Origin: Candidatus Cloacimonadota bacterium
Lineage (GTDB): Bacteria; Cloacimonadota; Cloacimonadia; Cloacimonadales; PWNZ01
Direction of reading: 5' to 3'
DNA length: 55,588 nt
Assembly: GCA_003564155.1 (NCBI GenBank)
Contig: PWOA01000076.1
Coordinates: forward strand, 1-55,588
The notes under the pieces are model-generated. The model did not search any database and was not told where the DNA came from. It saw only the letters and a list, made by a program, of their open reading frames with translations. How positions within the stretch are numbered: the first letter of the stretch is position 1; each line of letters begins with the position of its first letter. This document shows positions 24,358 through 34,094 of this stretch, one piece after another. Position numbers and translations under genes: made by a program.

Positions 24358-24424
24358 TAAGAAACCATTAGGGAGAGTAGGAGTCGAATAGTATCCGACT
24401 CCTACTCTCCCTAATGGTTTCTTA
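24358..24424. repeat. 29-bp perfect inverted repeat
   Basis: The arms 24358-24386 and 24396-24424 are exact complements (TAAGAAACCATTAGGGAGAG...), separated by nine bases. It lies 14 bases beyond the right end of the IS relic. There is no T-run after it, so it is not an ordinary terminator. Confidence 0.85.
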
Positions 24425-24775
24425 TTGGTAGGAATACCAAAAAATGCAAAGTACCAAGATCTTCCAGACTTTGGTATTCTATTCTTCGTCAGTATATCAA
24501 AACTATATCCGGTTAAATATTGGTTTGCATCTAAAGGGTAAACTTATTGGGGAGAAAAGCAAAATATCTTTTACACGGCTTTTATGCATTCATTTATTTA
24601 CTGCATTATCCGAGTCGAACTATGTTATTCACAAGATATCTTTTTAAGAGTTTATCAGGAAACCTGTAGCAATTACTGATTATGTAGATACTTGGAAATT
24701 ATTGCCGATATATCGGTTAATTTCTTAATAAGATAATTATAAAAAAGACACTAATTTTAGATTATCAATTCAAGT
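24425..24775. other. Region without a convincing gene
   Basis: No supportable gene. It holds a further 10-bp inverted repeat (GAATACCAAA at 24432 and TTTGGTATTC at 24470). Short reading frames interrupted by stops could be decay products of another element, but I recognise no protein. Confidence 0.4.
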
Positions 24776-25894
24776 CTATTGAGGTTTCCATACGAATAAT
24801 TCAAAAACACCTAATACTGCAACTGCTAAGATATAAAATGGTTGGCTAAGCGACCAAATAGGTACGAAGGATATTCTTTGATTATCTGTTTCAAATTTCT
24901 TGAAATGAATCGAAATGAATACAAACTCACTGATCAACTTAATAAAGAATAGAAGTAATGCAAGTTTCCAGTTTACAATGAGAAGGGTAACAATTGATAA
25001 GCTGAGCATGAACACAGCTGAAAGGTATATAAAAAACTCAAGATTTAAAAATAGCTGCCATTTTGAGTTAGAAGCCCAACGAGAACGCTGATTAATAAGT
25101 TCAAGCCAACTATTGACTGGTTTTGTGTATATGAAAGTATGATGAATGAGAGAAAAACTGATATTCATTTTAGCTTTACGGAATAGTTGCATCAAATTAA
25201 CATCATCACCCGAAGTGATATTTTTGATTTTTTCGAAACCGCCAACTTCTAGAAAGGATTTTCTTTTGTAAGCCAAATTCTGATTAGAACAGGAAAAGGC
25301 TTTTTTTGAGAGGATTGCTCCTGCAGCTGCCATAAACATGACTAAAAAGTCTAAAAATTCAAATTTAGTGACCAATTTTGCCTTTTGCCAGTTGGAGATT
25401 TTCGTACGAGAAAAACCAGCTACAAAATCTGTGTTATCCTTAAATTGGCTGACCATTGCTTCTATCCAGAATTTGTTAACCATGCAATCAGCATCAGTAA
25501 GAAGAATTATTTCACTGGAAGAAGATTCGATGGCTTTGGTAAGAGCATACTTTTTAGGAGAGAAGGGCTTAGGTGTATTGTTGATATTTATTAGCTTTAT
25601 ATTATTCCACTGATTTTGGAATTGTTCAACAATGTGTTTAGTTTTGTCATTAGAACGATCATTAGCTATGATAATTTCGTACAAATCATTAGGATAAGAT
25701 TGATTGATAAGGCCAGTTAATAATTTACCAATATATCTTTCTTCATTACGTGCAGCTACTACAACAGAGACAGTTCTTTTAATATAAGATAATTTTTTGG
25801 CAGGTCTATTTAAGCCTATAGAAAAAATTACTATGTAAAGGATATATATTAGGACAGAGATTATCCCTATTATTAATGCTATATTTACAATCAT
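24776..25894 (-). CDS. Membrane glycosyltransferase, family 2
   Basis: 372 residues. It has one N-terminal membrane segment (VNIALIIGIISVLIYILYIVIF), a GT-A catalytic domain with VSVVVAARNEERYIGKLLTGL, EIIIANDRSNDKT and the metal-binding DxD-type TDADC, the acceptor-site SGDDVNL and the QRSRW motif of processive or cellulose-synthase-like enzymes, and three or so C-terminal membrane segments. It probably transfers a sugar to a lipid or growing polysaccharide at the inner membrane; the product cannot be told. AAAGG lies eight bases before the ATG. A PBP1a-type gene lies upstream on the same strand with a 158-base gap. Confidence 0.88.
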   Translation of the reverse strand: MIVNIALIIGIISVLIYILYIVIFSIGLNRPAKKLSYIKRTVSVVVAARNEERYIGKLLTGLINQSYPNDLYEIIIANDRSNDKTKHIVEQFQNQWNNIKLININNTPKPFSPKKYALTKAIESSSSEIILLTDADCMVNKFWIEAMVSQFKDNTDFVAGFSRTKISNWQKAKLVTKFEFLDFLVMFMAAAGAILSKKAFSCSNQNLAYKRKSFLEVGGFEKIKNITSGDDVNLMQLFRKAKMNISFSLIHHTFIYTKPVNSWLELINQRSRWASNSKWQLFLNLEFFIYLSAVFMLSLSIVTLLIVNWKLALLLFFIKLISEFVFISIHFKKFETDNQRISFVPIWSLSQPFYILAVAVLGVFELFVWKPQ

Positions 25895-26051
25895 GCGATT
25901 AACCTTTTTCAGTCATTGATAATCAGAAAAATCTACAAACAATAATTAATAATATAATACTCCTATACAGCTAAAAAAACGGATTATAACTAGGAGTGAA
26001 AATGTGACATATTCCATATAATGATTGGACAGTATAAACATAGGTTTCTGG

Positions 26052-28229
26052 TCAATTACGAAGTTTGATAACATTAGGATCATTTAAGTCGAATACACGC
26101 AAAGAATCAATTTCGGTTACTTTGCCACCTAAATCAAAAAACAAAGAATCGAAATCGTTTTCACGATACATGGTTGGATAGAAGTTGTATGATAAACTAT
26201 CTGAAAGTGGAATAGGTTCAGTACCGGCGATGAATAGTTCGTTAATTATATCTTCTGTTATACTTTTTGGGAGCAGTCCGGTTTCGGCGGATATTCTCCT
26301 TTCAATTAATCCATCGGGTCTATTCAACTCCAGAATAGACGCATCGACAATCGGTTCTCCATGTCGGTTCAATGGTGCTTTATCTTCAACAGCTTTTCGC
26401 ATAATATACGGCCAGGAGGGTAGAGCCACAACTGCACCGGATTGATCTTTACCTAAGGAGGTGTTGTCATCAAAACCAGCCCATATTCCTAAGACTAATT
26501 GACTGTTAAAACCTATAAACCAAGCATCCCGATAGTCATCAGTAGTTCCAGTTTTTCCACCAGCATACCAAGGATAACCTCGCCACCTAATTCCTCTTCC
26601 GGTTCCTTCATCGATAACAGTTTTTAATAAATCAGCTGTTAGATAAGCAGTTCTGTCATCAATAACCCTAACTCTTTCAAGCTCAGCAACTTCTAATATT
26701 GAACCTTCGCTATCTTCCACCCTCCTTATAAATATTGGGTTTACTCTTTCCCCTTGATTAGCAAATGCTGTGTAAGCAGTAATGAGTTCCATAGGAATAA
26801 CTTCAAATGATCCAATAGCTAAAGAATAATATGGCCTTAATGGCGTATTCAAGCCAAAACGTCTTCCTAGATCAACTACCCTTGAAGGGCCTAAATCGAC
26901 TATAGATTTTACAGCAACAGTATTAATGGAATGGTTTAAGGCTTCACGCAATCTGGTGTAACCTCTGAATCCAGGAGAATAATTTTTTGGTGCCCAAAAG
27001 AGAGTGTCACTTTCAATAAAGCTTATAGGTTCGTCTTTTATCACTGTTGCCGCAGTATATCTATTTTGTAATGCTGCAGTATAAAGGATAGGTTTAAAAG
27101 CCGAACCTGGTTGTCTTTTGGCTTGGGTCATACGATTAAATTTACTGTGGTTGAAATCTCTTCCACCTATCATAACATGTACAAATCCGGTTCTAGGATC
27201 TATAGCAAATGCACTACCTTGGAGGTAAGGAGTTTTAATATCAGTTGAATCTGGAGGGAAATCCCGATAAACAAATTCATATTCTTGCTTATCCTCAATT
27301 TCAGACAAATGATGGTTAAGTACGGAATCAGCATAAGCTTGAAGTTCAAAATCTAAAGTTGTATATATTTTTAAACCTTCAGTAAAAAGACGTGTTGTAC
27401 CGTATTTTCTTTCTAAATTACGTCTGATATGTTCGATAAAATAAGCTGCAACTCCTTCAACCTCAGATTCAGATTCTAAGGATATTGGCTCTTGATGCGC
27501 TAATAGATACTCTTGATGGTCGATAATTTCTAAATCTCGCCAAACTCTTAATACTAAGTTTCTCCTTCTAAAAGCTCTGTCAGGGAATCTAATAGGAGAA
27601 TATGCGTTTGGTAGTTGAATTATTCCAATTATTAAAGCAGCTTCAGAAATGGAGAGATCTTTAGCTTCTTTTCCGAACAACCTGTGAGAAGCAGCTTCAA
27701 TTCCGTAAGAACCTGCACCTAGATAAACTTTATCTAAATACATTTCTAGAATCTCATCCTTAGCGTAATTTTGTTCAATTCGAACTGCTAACATTGACTC
27801 TTTTATTTTTCTGGGGATTTGTTTATCAAGTGTAAGAAACATATTACGAGCGAGTTGTTGGGTTATTGTACTTGCTCCCTGAGCAAAACTGCCTCTCATC
27901 AAGTCAACACCTAAAGCTCGCATTATACCCAATAAATCAATCCCCCAATGACTGTAAAACTTTCTATCTTCGATAGCTAAAACGCCATCAATTAGATATG
28001 AAGGTAACTCTCTCAAATCTGTACGTCTTCGATGCTCAACAGCAAACACATGTATCAAATTATCATTTATATCGTATACTTCCGAACCTGTTTTCATATC
28101 ATAACTTTGGAGTTCCGATAAAGGTGGTAATTGATCGCTGAAATAGTAAAAAACGCCTAAAATACACCCGCTGACTAGAAAAAGCAGAGAAAAGACTGCA
28201 AACATATATTTTGGTAAGTATTTTTTCAT
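26052..28229 (-). CDS. Bifunctional penicillin-binding protein 1A family
   Basis: 725 residues. An N-terminal membrane anchor (MFAVFSLLFLVSGCILGVFYYF) precedes the glycosyltransferase (GT51) domain with catalytic Glu87 in LAIEDRKFYSHWGID, GASTITQQLARNMF near 118-131 and RKIKESMLAVRIE. The transpeptidase domain has the serine motif SAFK at 376-379, SIN at 434-436 and KTGT at 559-562. It polymerises lipid II and cross-links peptidoglycan in the periplasm. Length and motif spacing are normal. The ATG has only a weak Shine-Dalgarno. uppP, which recycles its lipid carrier, is elsewhere in this window. Confidence 0.95.
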   Translation of the reverse strand: MKKYLPKYMFAVFSLLFLVSGCILGVFYYFSDQLPPLSELQSYDMKTGSEVYDINDNLIHVFAVEHRRRTDLRELPSYLIDGVLAIEDRKFYSHWGIDLLGIMRALGVDLMRGSFAQGASTITQQLARNMFLTLDKQIPRKIKESMLAVRIEQNYAKDEILEMYLDKVYLGAGSYGIEAASHRLFGKEAKDLSISEAALIIGIIQLPNAYSPIRFPDRAFRRRNLVLRVWRDLEIIDHQEYLLAHQEPISLESESEVEGVAAYFIEHIRRNLERKYGTTRLFTEGLKIYTTLDFELQAYADSVLNHHLSEIEDKQEYEFVYRDFPPDSTDIKTPYLQGSAFAIDPRTGFVHVMIGGRDFNHSKFNRMTQAKRQPGSAFKPILYTAALQNRYTAATVIKDEPISFIESDTLFWAPKNYSPGFRGYTRLREALNHSINTVAVKSIVDLGPSRVVDLGRRFGLNTPLRPYYSLAIGSFEVIPMELITAYTAFANQGERVNPIFIRRVEDSEGSILEVAELERVRVIDDRTAYLTADLLKTVIDEGTGRGIRWRGYPWYAGGKTGTTDDYRDAWFIGFNSQLVLGIWAGFDDNTSLGKDQSGAVVALPSWPYIMRKAVEDKAPLNRHGEPIVDASILELNRPDGLIERRISAETGLLPKSITEDIINELFIAGTEPIPLSDSLSYNFYPTMYRENDFDSLFFDLGGKVTEIDSLRVFDLNDPNVIKLRN

Positions 28230-28580
28230 GATATCATCTTATATTAATTATTATATTATTTCTCCATTATTTAATCAACATACCTGGCAAAATCACCTAA
28301 CTTTCTATTGAAACATGCAATATGTCTATTGAATTAACCGTTATATAACCGTATTATTACACTTCATTGACTGTTCATGAAAAACATGAATATCATTATG
28401 ATATCAGTCTGTATATTTGGTAATAGAGTCAACCAAAATTATTCATTTTACTTTTAAATTACACCTCAAACTCATTATTCTTATTGATTTTCAGATATCC
28501 GTTCATAGATTTGTTGTTGCGAACATCTATTGACACTAACAAGGTTATAAAATTTCTGGATAGACGGAGATGAAAAACTT
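28230..28580. other. Divergent intergenic region
   Basis: AT-rich region between the divergent PBP1a and MFS genes. It should hold both promoters, but no pair of elements at sensible spacing stood out. A small inverted repeat, TTCATGAAAAACATGAA, is at about 28375-28391. Confidence 0.4.
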
Positions 28581-29864
28581 ATGAATTTGAACGATCAAGA
28601 GAAGAAGACGTTTATCTTGTTATTAATATACACTTTTTTCAACGGGTTTGTGATCAGTATTTCTCAAACACAAGACATAATAGCCAAGAAAGCACTATCA
28701 GGATTAAATTGGCATATAGCCTTGCTTACCATGATATGGCCGGTTGCCAATTTTTTCTCTATCTGGTGGGGTAAAGCATTAGAAGAGAGTGATAGTATTA
28801 CGAAATACCTAATCATAGCTGCGATTTTTGGGAGACTTATACTTGTTTTAGTATATTGGAGTGTTAGTATTTATGACTATCTGGTGATATTGATATTAAT
28901 GTATTCTTTCAGTTCGCTGATATTGCCAGCCCAGAATTCAATCATACAGATTAATATACGCAATATAAATAGAGGTAAAATCTTTGGTTATATAACCAGT
29001 CTTGCTACGTTATTGACAATAATAATCTCTTTATTCACCGGTTATATTTTAGAAGAACAAGAGACGTTTTTTAGACATCTATTCGTCATAGTAGGCATTG
29101 CAGGCTTTTTAGGTGTACTTACATTGACATTTTGTAATACAAAAAAACATCATATTGTTAAAAAATCAAAAGGTTTTAGTTTATTACAACCAATAATAAG
29201 AACTTATAATTTGCTGAAAAATGATCAGGAGTATTTTAAATTTCAAAGAAATTTTATGTTGTATGGCTTTGGATTTCTCATTCTATTACCAATAATTCCC
29301 TCATATTTGGTTGATAATTTGAATATGGGTTATCAATCATCATTCATTGCAAAAGGAGTTGTTTCACAAATAGGTATCTTGTTATTTTCTCCTTTATTTG
29401 GTAAAATATTTGATAAAAGTCATCCTGCAAAATTCACAGCCATAGGTTTTGCAATTTTTGCATTATTCCCTGTAAATCTGTTTATTTCTACTCTCTTTAG
29501 TGGGAAATATGCTATAATAGTAGTTTATATAGCATATCTATTTTTTGGAATCGGTATGTCATTTATTTATATGGCATGGAATATTAGTTCAATTTATTTT
29601 GCCGGCGAAAGAGATGCATCAATGTACCAAAGTGTACATGTAACTTTGACAGGTATCAGAGGAATACTAACACCTGTTGTAGGATATTATACTATGAAAT
29701 ACTTTGGCATGAGAACTGTGTTTTTATTGTCAGTGCTAAGCCTTCTTTCTGCTTCCATTCTTAATGTACGGCACTACCATTCTTTTGAAAACAAGTATTT
29801 TGACTGGAAAAAAACAACTGAGAAATTTATCTGGAGTTTACGACAATTATATCCGTTTAGATAG
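28581..29864 (+). CDS. Major facilitator superfamily transporter
   Basis: 427 residues with about twelve hydrophobic segments, in two halves separated by a hydrophilic stretch near residues 188-215 (CNTKKHHIVKKSKGF). Typical MFS signs include the cytoplasmic-loop-like NIRNINRGKIFGYITSLATL and SPLFGKIFDKSH after the seventh and eighth segments. The substrate cannot be inferred. CGGAG lies 11 bases before the ATG, somewhat far. It is not obviously in an operon; the next gene on this strand starts 172 bases later and has its own promoter. Confidence 0.8.
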   Translation: MNLNDQEKKTFILLLIYTFFNGFVISISQTQDIIAKKALSGLNWHIALLTMIWPVANFFSIWWGKALEESDSITKYLIIAAIFGRLILVLVYWSVSIYDYLVILILMYSFSSLILPAQNSIIQINIRNINRGKIFGYITSLATLLTIIISLFTGYILEEQETFFRHLFVIVGIAGFLGVLTLTFCNTKKHHIVKKSKGFSLLQPIIRTYNLLKNDQEYFKFQRNFMLYGFGFLILLPIIPSYLVDNLNMGYQSSFIAKGVVSQIGILLFSPLFGKIFDKSHPAKFTAIGFAIFALFPVNLFISTLFSGKYAIIVVYIAYLFFGIGMSFIYMAWNISSIYFAGERDASMYQSVHVTLTGIRGILTPVVGYYTMKYFGMRTVFLLSVLSLLSASILNVRHYHSFENKYFDWKKTTEKFIWSLRQLYPFR

Positions 29865-29986
29865 AGAATTAGTATGTTTAACATTAGCCAAATATAAAGA
29901 AGGATTTGGAGAGATCCGAAGTATTTTATAAGTTTCATTTATTACTTCAAAAGAATGGGTAATTATAAATAAGTCAATAATAGATC

Positions 29987-30013
29987 TTGACAGATAATAC
30001 AAGTATCTATAAT
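29987..30013 (+). promoter_or_regulatory. Candidate promoter of the LVIVD lipoprotein gene
   Basis: TTGACA at 29987 and a perfect TATAAT at 30008, 15 bases apart, the latter 24 bases before the ATG at 30037. Both hexamers are exact, only the spacing is short. Confidence 0.5.
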
Positions 30014-30036
30014 CTTACGTATTATTGAGGTGGTCA

Positions 30037-31023
30037 ATGTTAAAAAAGATATATTATTCTAGTATGTTATGTATAATAACCTTGTTCCTAGTTGTGTATG
30101 GTTGCAGAATAACTGATTCAAATGGAACAGCAAGGCCTAGTCCGTATATCTCCTTTGTTGGGGATTTAAAGACTCCTGGTCACACTTATGCAGTTTCAGT
30201 ATCATATGATAGAGCTTTTTTAGCCGACGGAGTATCCGGCTTGCGAATAATTGACATAAGTAGTCCTTATTTTCCTAACGAAATCGATAAATATGAGAGT
30301 AATGGAATAGTATATGATGTAAAACACCGAGGAGATTATGCTTTTTTAGCCTGTGGAGAGAGTGGATTTAAGATTATTGATATTGAAAGTCCCTTCGGTC
30401 CGGAGAAAATGGGAACATATCCAAGCGTTAATGCCTTTGGCTTTGATTACGCCGGCGATTACGTATATTTGGCAGATTTTACTGCAGGTGTAAGAATATT
30501 GGATATATCCAATATTTTTTCGATATCAGAAGTAAGTAGATTTCATGTAAGTGGTCAAAACACTTATTCAACCGCTGTAAATTGGCCCTATCTCTATGTT
30601 AGTTCAAGATATGGATTTTCTATAGTTAATATTGAAAATGTATATTCTCCTCAAGAAATATACTTTGAATCATTAAGCTACGTCTATGAGATCGATATTG
30701 TAGCAGATTATGCATTCATTGCTTTCTATGGTGGTTTAAGAATTTATGATATAAGTGATGTTAGAAATCCGGAGTTAAGAGGTGAACTTATCTTGCCTGC
30801 ACCTGCCCGATCTGTTAAAGTTAGAGGAGATTTTGCTTATATTACCATGGGTGGTGGTGGTCTGTCAATCGTGAGAATATCTAACCCATATCAACCTTAT
30901 GAGGTAGATTGGTATAATCCCCTAAGAGCTGAGATGAATAATTTGGCACTTTCGGGAAGATATCTTTATATAGCAAACGGTGATAAAGGACTTTTAATTG
31001 TGGATTTCTGGCCTGGTAGTTAA
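30037..31023 (+). CDS. LVIVD-repeat beta-propeller lipoprotein
   Basis: 328 residues. The signal MLKKIYYSSMLCIITLFLVVYGC ends in a lipobox, so it should be membrane-anchored through Cys. The mature protein is made of about seven repeats of the LVIVD type: AFLADGVSGLRIIDISSP, AFLACGESGFKIIDIESP, VYLADFTAGVRILDISN, AFIAFYGGLRIYDISDV and LYIANGDKGLLIVDF. These form a beta-propeller, usually on the cell surface, with unknown ligand. The start ATG 30037 has GAGGTG five bases upstream; the track's TTG at 30025 is less likely. The gene ends eight bases from a convergent barrel gene. Confidence 0.85.
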   Translation: MLKKIYYSSMLCIITLFLVVYGCRITDSNGTARPSPYISFVGDLKTPGHTYAVSVSYDRAFLADGVSGLRIIDISSPYFPNEIDKYESNGIVYDVKHRGDYAFLACGESGFKIIDIESPFGPEKMGTYPSVNAFGFDYAGDYVYLADFTAGVRILDISNIFSISEVSRFHVSGQNTYSTAVNWPYLYVSSRYGFSIVNIENVYSPQEIYFESLSYVYEIDIVADYAFIAFYGGLRIYDISDVRNPELRGELILPAPARSVKVRGDFAYITMGGGGLSIVRISNPYQPYEVDWYNPLRAEMNNLALSGRYLYIANGDKGLLIVDFWPGS

Positions 31024-31031
31024 CATTAATA

Positions 31032-32903
31032 TTACCATTCGTAATTTATACTAAAGTCAACTCTCCAGGTTATATCGTCAATTGATTTACCTCTGGGATT
31101 AAGTAATAAGGAAGAAAATCCAGTCTCACCGGGAAGGTAATAATTTAATCCCAGTTTATGATTAAACTCATAGGTGTCATTTGTCCGAACATAACGAGGT
31201 GTTACAATTAAGTCAATACGGCTGAATTTTCTCATCAATTCTAATTCGTATGTATGATAAACATTACTGGCATAAATGTCATATTTATCATTAACCAGAA
31301 AACCGCTATCGTTAGTGTCATATGTATATCGTAAATTTATGATAATGGATTGTCTGTTATGAAAATTGCCATACTCTAGGTAGTTTTCATAATTATTCCC
31401 ATTAAAATAATAGGGAATATTATTGTCAAAATATGATATAGAGTCAATTCCTAAGGGTAAATGTGATAAAATTGCATAAGAAGCAGAGAATTTTCGATAC
31501 ATCCTGTCATTATGAAACCCATCCCAACTATAATCATCATAATCAGCTCTAAGGTGATAATCTTGTCTTAATCTTAAATAGTTGGAGATTTCGATATCTA
31601 ATGAAGGTAATAGGTGGTAAGTTCTCGTAATTTTATTATTACCCGACATACTTGATTGTAAATATACTTCATGTCTCCGTGTATAGTAAAAATGATTAAT
31701 TAAATTAATACTTGGATTAAGTTTTAAGTAGGCACTGACCTGAGTCTCGTCAATAAGTTCGTCATTATCAAGCCTGTTAGATAAAATGGTATAATCTGTT
31801 CTTGTAAGAGCAAATCTCTGGCTAACTACCAAAGAATCAGTGAGACTGTGTTGGTAGCTTATTCCTGTATGGAAAATATTCTGTGATTGTTCTCTACTTG
31901 ATTGATCATCAAAAAAAGATCTTGAAAATATATTGTATTCTCCACTGTTAAAGAATCTTAATCTCCATATATTATAATTTGAGTGAATCTTAGCCTGATT
32001 TTCCATATCTAAATAATTTCTACTGCTATTGTATTTCAATTTATTATCCCTTGCATTGTAGCGGTTGATAAAGTATATCTCCATTCCATCGGCTATTGTT
32101 GCAGCACTACTGAGTGATGTTCGATAATTTGTTCTAGTATGGGTATCAATTTTATTATCCAATAAAAATATGTTTCTGGTTTGTTTATCGAAGGCTAACA
32201 AGGTATTTATCCTACGATTAGTCAAGGTAACGTTGCTTTTAAAACCATAATTTCGATGATAATCATAATCTATAGTTAGTTGGTCAAAGTAACTGCTTAA
32301 TTCAATACTAGTTCCCGGAAAATTACGAGAAAATGTTAATTTACTATTGAGTCTATACCCATCACTGTCTACGTTTTTATCGTAATGTTGACTATTATAC
32401 TCATTAGATTTTATATAATCTAAGTTTGACAGAATTGATAAAGTATCCGTTAAGGAAAAATTGAAGGACAATCCGGCACTATTATTTTTACGTGAAACTT
32501 CGTAGGATTCGAAATCAGGTTTAGCTTCATCTGTAGATTTATCTTGATTGAAAGTTAATGAATAGGTTACATCAATATTTTCGGATATATGCTCGGTTTT
32601 GCTTACTGACCATAAAAAGTCGTGATGATAGCTACTTCTATCGAAACGCTCATTTTTTGTCTCTCTGATATTTCCCCAGTGTTGAAAACTCCAATCTGAA
32701 GACATTGAAATAAAATACTGATAACGATTAAGTAGAGAGGATTTTTGATCGAATGACCGGTATTCACTTTGCCAGCTGATCCCGGAATCATAATATGTTG
32801 ATATTGAAGAAAGTGGGATCTGAGGTTGATCAAAAGATTGCTTAGCAAAGTTTACTCTGTACAATATCGATAATATTGTACAGATGAATATAATCTTCTT
32901 CAC
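31032..32903 (-). CDS. Putative outer-membrane beta-barrel protein
   Basis: 623 residues. A signal peptide (MKKIIFICTILSILYRVNFA) precedes a long run of alternating short strands rich in Tyr, Asn, Asp and Ser (ELSSYFDQLTIDYDYHRNYG; NINLRYTYDT), ending WRVDFSINYEW with an aromatic terminus. This is the composition of a large outer-membrane barrel; no named family is recognised. The start is GTG at 32903 with AAGGGGAG upstream. It begins inside the end of rsmA with 62 bases of overlap in another frame, so it is probably co-transcribed with rsmA. Confidence 0.65.
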   Translation of the reverse strand: MKKIIFICTILSILYRVNFAKQSFDQPQIPLSSISTYYDSGISWQSEYRSFDQKSSLLNRYQYFISMSSDWSFQHWGNIRETKNERFDRSSYHHDFLWSVSKTEHISENIDVTYSLTFNQDKSTDEAKPDFESYEVSRKNNSAGLSFNFSLTDTLSILSNLDYIKSNEYNSQHYDKNVDSDGYRLNSKLTFSRNFPGTSIELSSYFDQLTIDYDYHRNYGFKSNVTLTNRRINTLLAFDKQTRNIFLLDNKIDTHTRTNYRTSLSSAATIADGMEIYFINRYNARDNKLKYNSSRNYLDMENQAKIHSNYNIWRLRFFNSGEYNIFSRSFFDDQSSREQSQNIFHTGISYQHSLTDSLVVSQRFALTRTDYTILSNRLDNDELIDETQVSAYLKLNPSINLINHFYYTRRHEVYLQSSMSGNNKITRTYHLLPSLDIEISNYLRLRQDYHLRADYDDYSWDGFHNDRMYRKFSASYAILSHLPLGIDSISYFDNNIPYYFNGNNYENYLEYGNFHNRQSIIINLRYTYDTNDSGFLVNDKYDIYASNVYHTYELELMRKFSRIDLIVTPRYVRTNDTYEFNHKLGLNYYLPGETGFSSLLLNPRGKSIDDITWRVDFSINYEW

Positions 32904-33966
32904 TGAGTTCTTCTCCCCTTGAAGATAAACTAAAATGTGTAGTTGCCGGAAGTTGTATGTTTTTTAACTTAAGAGAATTAATTGTAACATCATCTACGAT
33001 GCAATTATGGGAATCAACAATCTTGGAGCTACTAACCTCTGACAAATACAATAAAATATCTTCAATTAACTTGATCTGTTGGTTATTAAACATTGTCTTT
33101 AAGTTATTCTTTAAGGTTTTCCTCCTTGAACTAAAGGCACATTCCACGATACGCCAAAATAAATTATGGTTTATATGCCTGAATTTTTGGTATATATTAC
33201 AACGAGGAATAAGTTTAACGACCATTGAATTGACTTTTGGTTGTGGTTTGAACTGATTGGCCTTTACTGTAAATAGTGACTTTACTTCAAAATAGTATTG
33301 CATTTTTAAACTCAGAACTCCGTAGCTCTTCTTTTTGGGCTGAGAGGATATTCTGTCGGCGACTTCTTTTTGGAGCATTAAAACAATCACTCTAAAATTA
33401 TCGCTGTGCTTACACAGTTTTTCTAGTAATGGTGAGGTTATATTATAAGGTATGTTAGCTACCAATATGGTTTGTTCCCTTAGATTATTACCATGGCGAT
33501 TATGCCCTGAAATAATACACTCTTTGCCTTGACCATAGTCTAAACTGCTCTCCATATTAATATGATTTTCTGGTAAATTTGGTGTTTCATTTTTACTGGA
33601 TGATTTCGGTTGATTACTATGAATAATAGGAGAAGGAATACTATCATGGAAATTCTCTTGATTAACGGGGAACGAGTTGTGTATATGTTTAGTAAAATAA
33701 GTTTCCCAATCAATCTTTAGAATATCTTTATTAATAAGGTTAATCTTGTTATGATATTTATTCTTTAAATAAGGTATTATGTCCCTATCGATTTCAAAAC
33801 AAGTTAGATTGCAGTTATGCTTTAATAAAAAATCAGTTAAGATACCTTTCCCCGGGCCTATTTCCCAGACATTATCTCCTGCTTCTATATCTGCGGATTG
33901 AACAATATTTTCAGCAATATCTTTATTCTGCAAGAAGTTCTGACCGAATCTTTTTTTGGGTTTCAT
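32842..33966 (-). CDS. rsmA: 16S rRNA dimethyladenosine transferase RsmA (KsgA)
   Basis: 374 residues; the family usually has 260-290. SAM-binding and catalytic motifs are in order: FGQNFLQNKDIAENIV, VWEIGPGKGILTDFLL, LTCFEIDRD, LINKDILKIDW and the target-adenine motif NIPYNITSPLL. It dimethylates two adjacent adenines at the 3' end of 16S rRNA. Between the DILKIDW strand and NIPYNIT there is an unusual insertion of about 60 residues rich in Asn, Ser and His (SPIIHSNQPKSSSKNETPN). The C-terminus is also extended by about 40 residues, overlapping the next gene. AAGGT lies six bases before the ATG. Confidence 0.9.
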   Translation of the reverse strand: MKPKKRFGQNFLQNKDIAENIVQSADIEAGDNVWEIGPGKGILTDFLLKHNCNLTCFEIDRDIIPYLKNKYHNKINLINKDILKIDWETYFTKHIHNSFPVNQENFHDSIPSPIIHSNQPKSSSKNETPNLPENHINMESSLDYGQGKECIISGHNRHGNNLREQTILVANIPYNITSPLLEKLCKHSDNFRVIVLMLQKEVADRISSQPKKKSYGVLSLKMQYYFEVKSLFTVKANQFKPQPKVNSMVVKLIPRCNIYQKFRHINHNLFWRIVECAFSSRRKTLKNNLKTMFNNQQIKLIEDILLYLSEVSSSKIVDSHNCIVDDVTINSLKLKNIQLPATTHFSLSSRGEELSEEDYIHLYNIIDIVQSKLC

Positions 33967-34094
33967 TTACAGACCTTATCAAATATTTTGCGACACGTTT
34001 TATTAACTCTATGAAATAGTGTTACCATTGGATAGTTTATATAATATATTATTAGGCGGTAGCATGCAACTATTTTGCAATCTTTACTGATTTG

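Noticed and set aside
24444-24647. 67-residue plus-strand ORF next to the IS relic
   Set aside because: No RBS, no recognisable domain and codon use like random AT-rich DNA.
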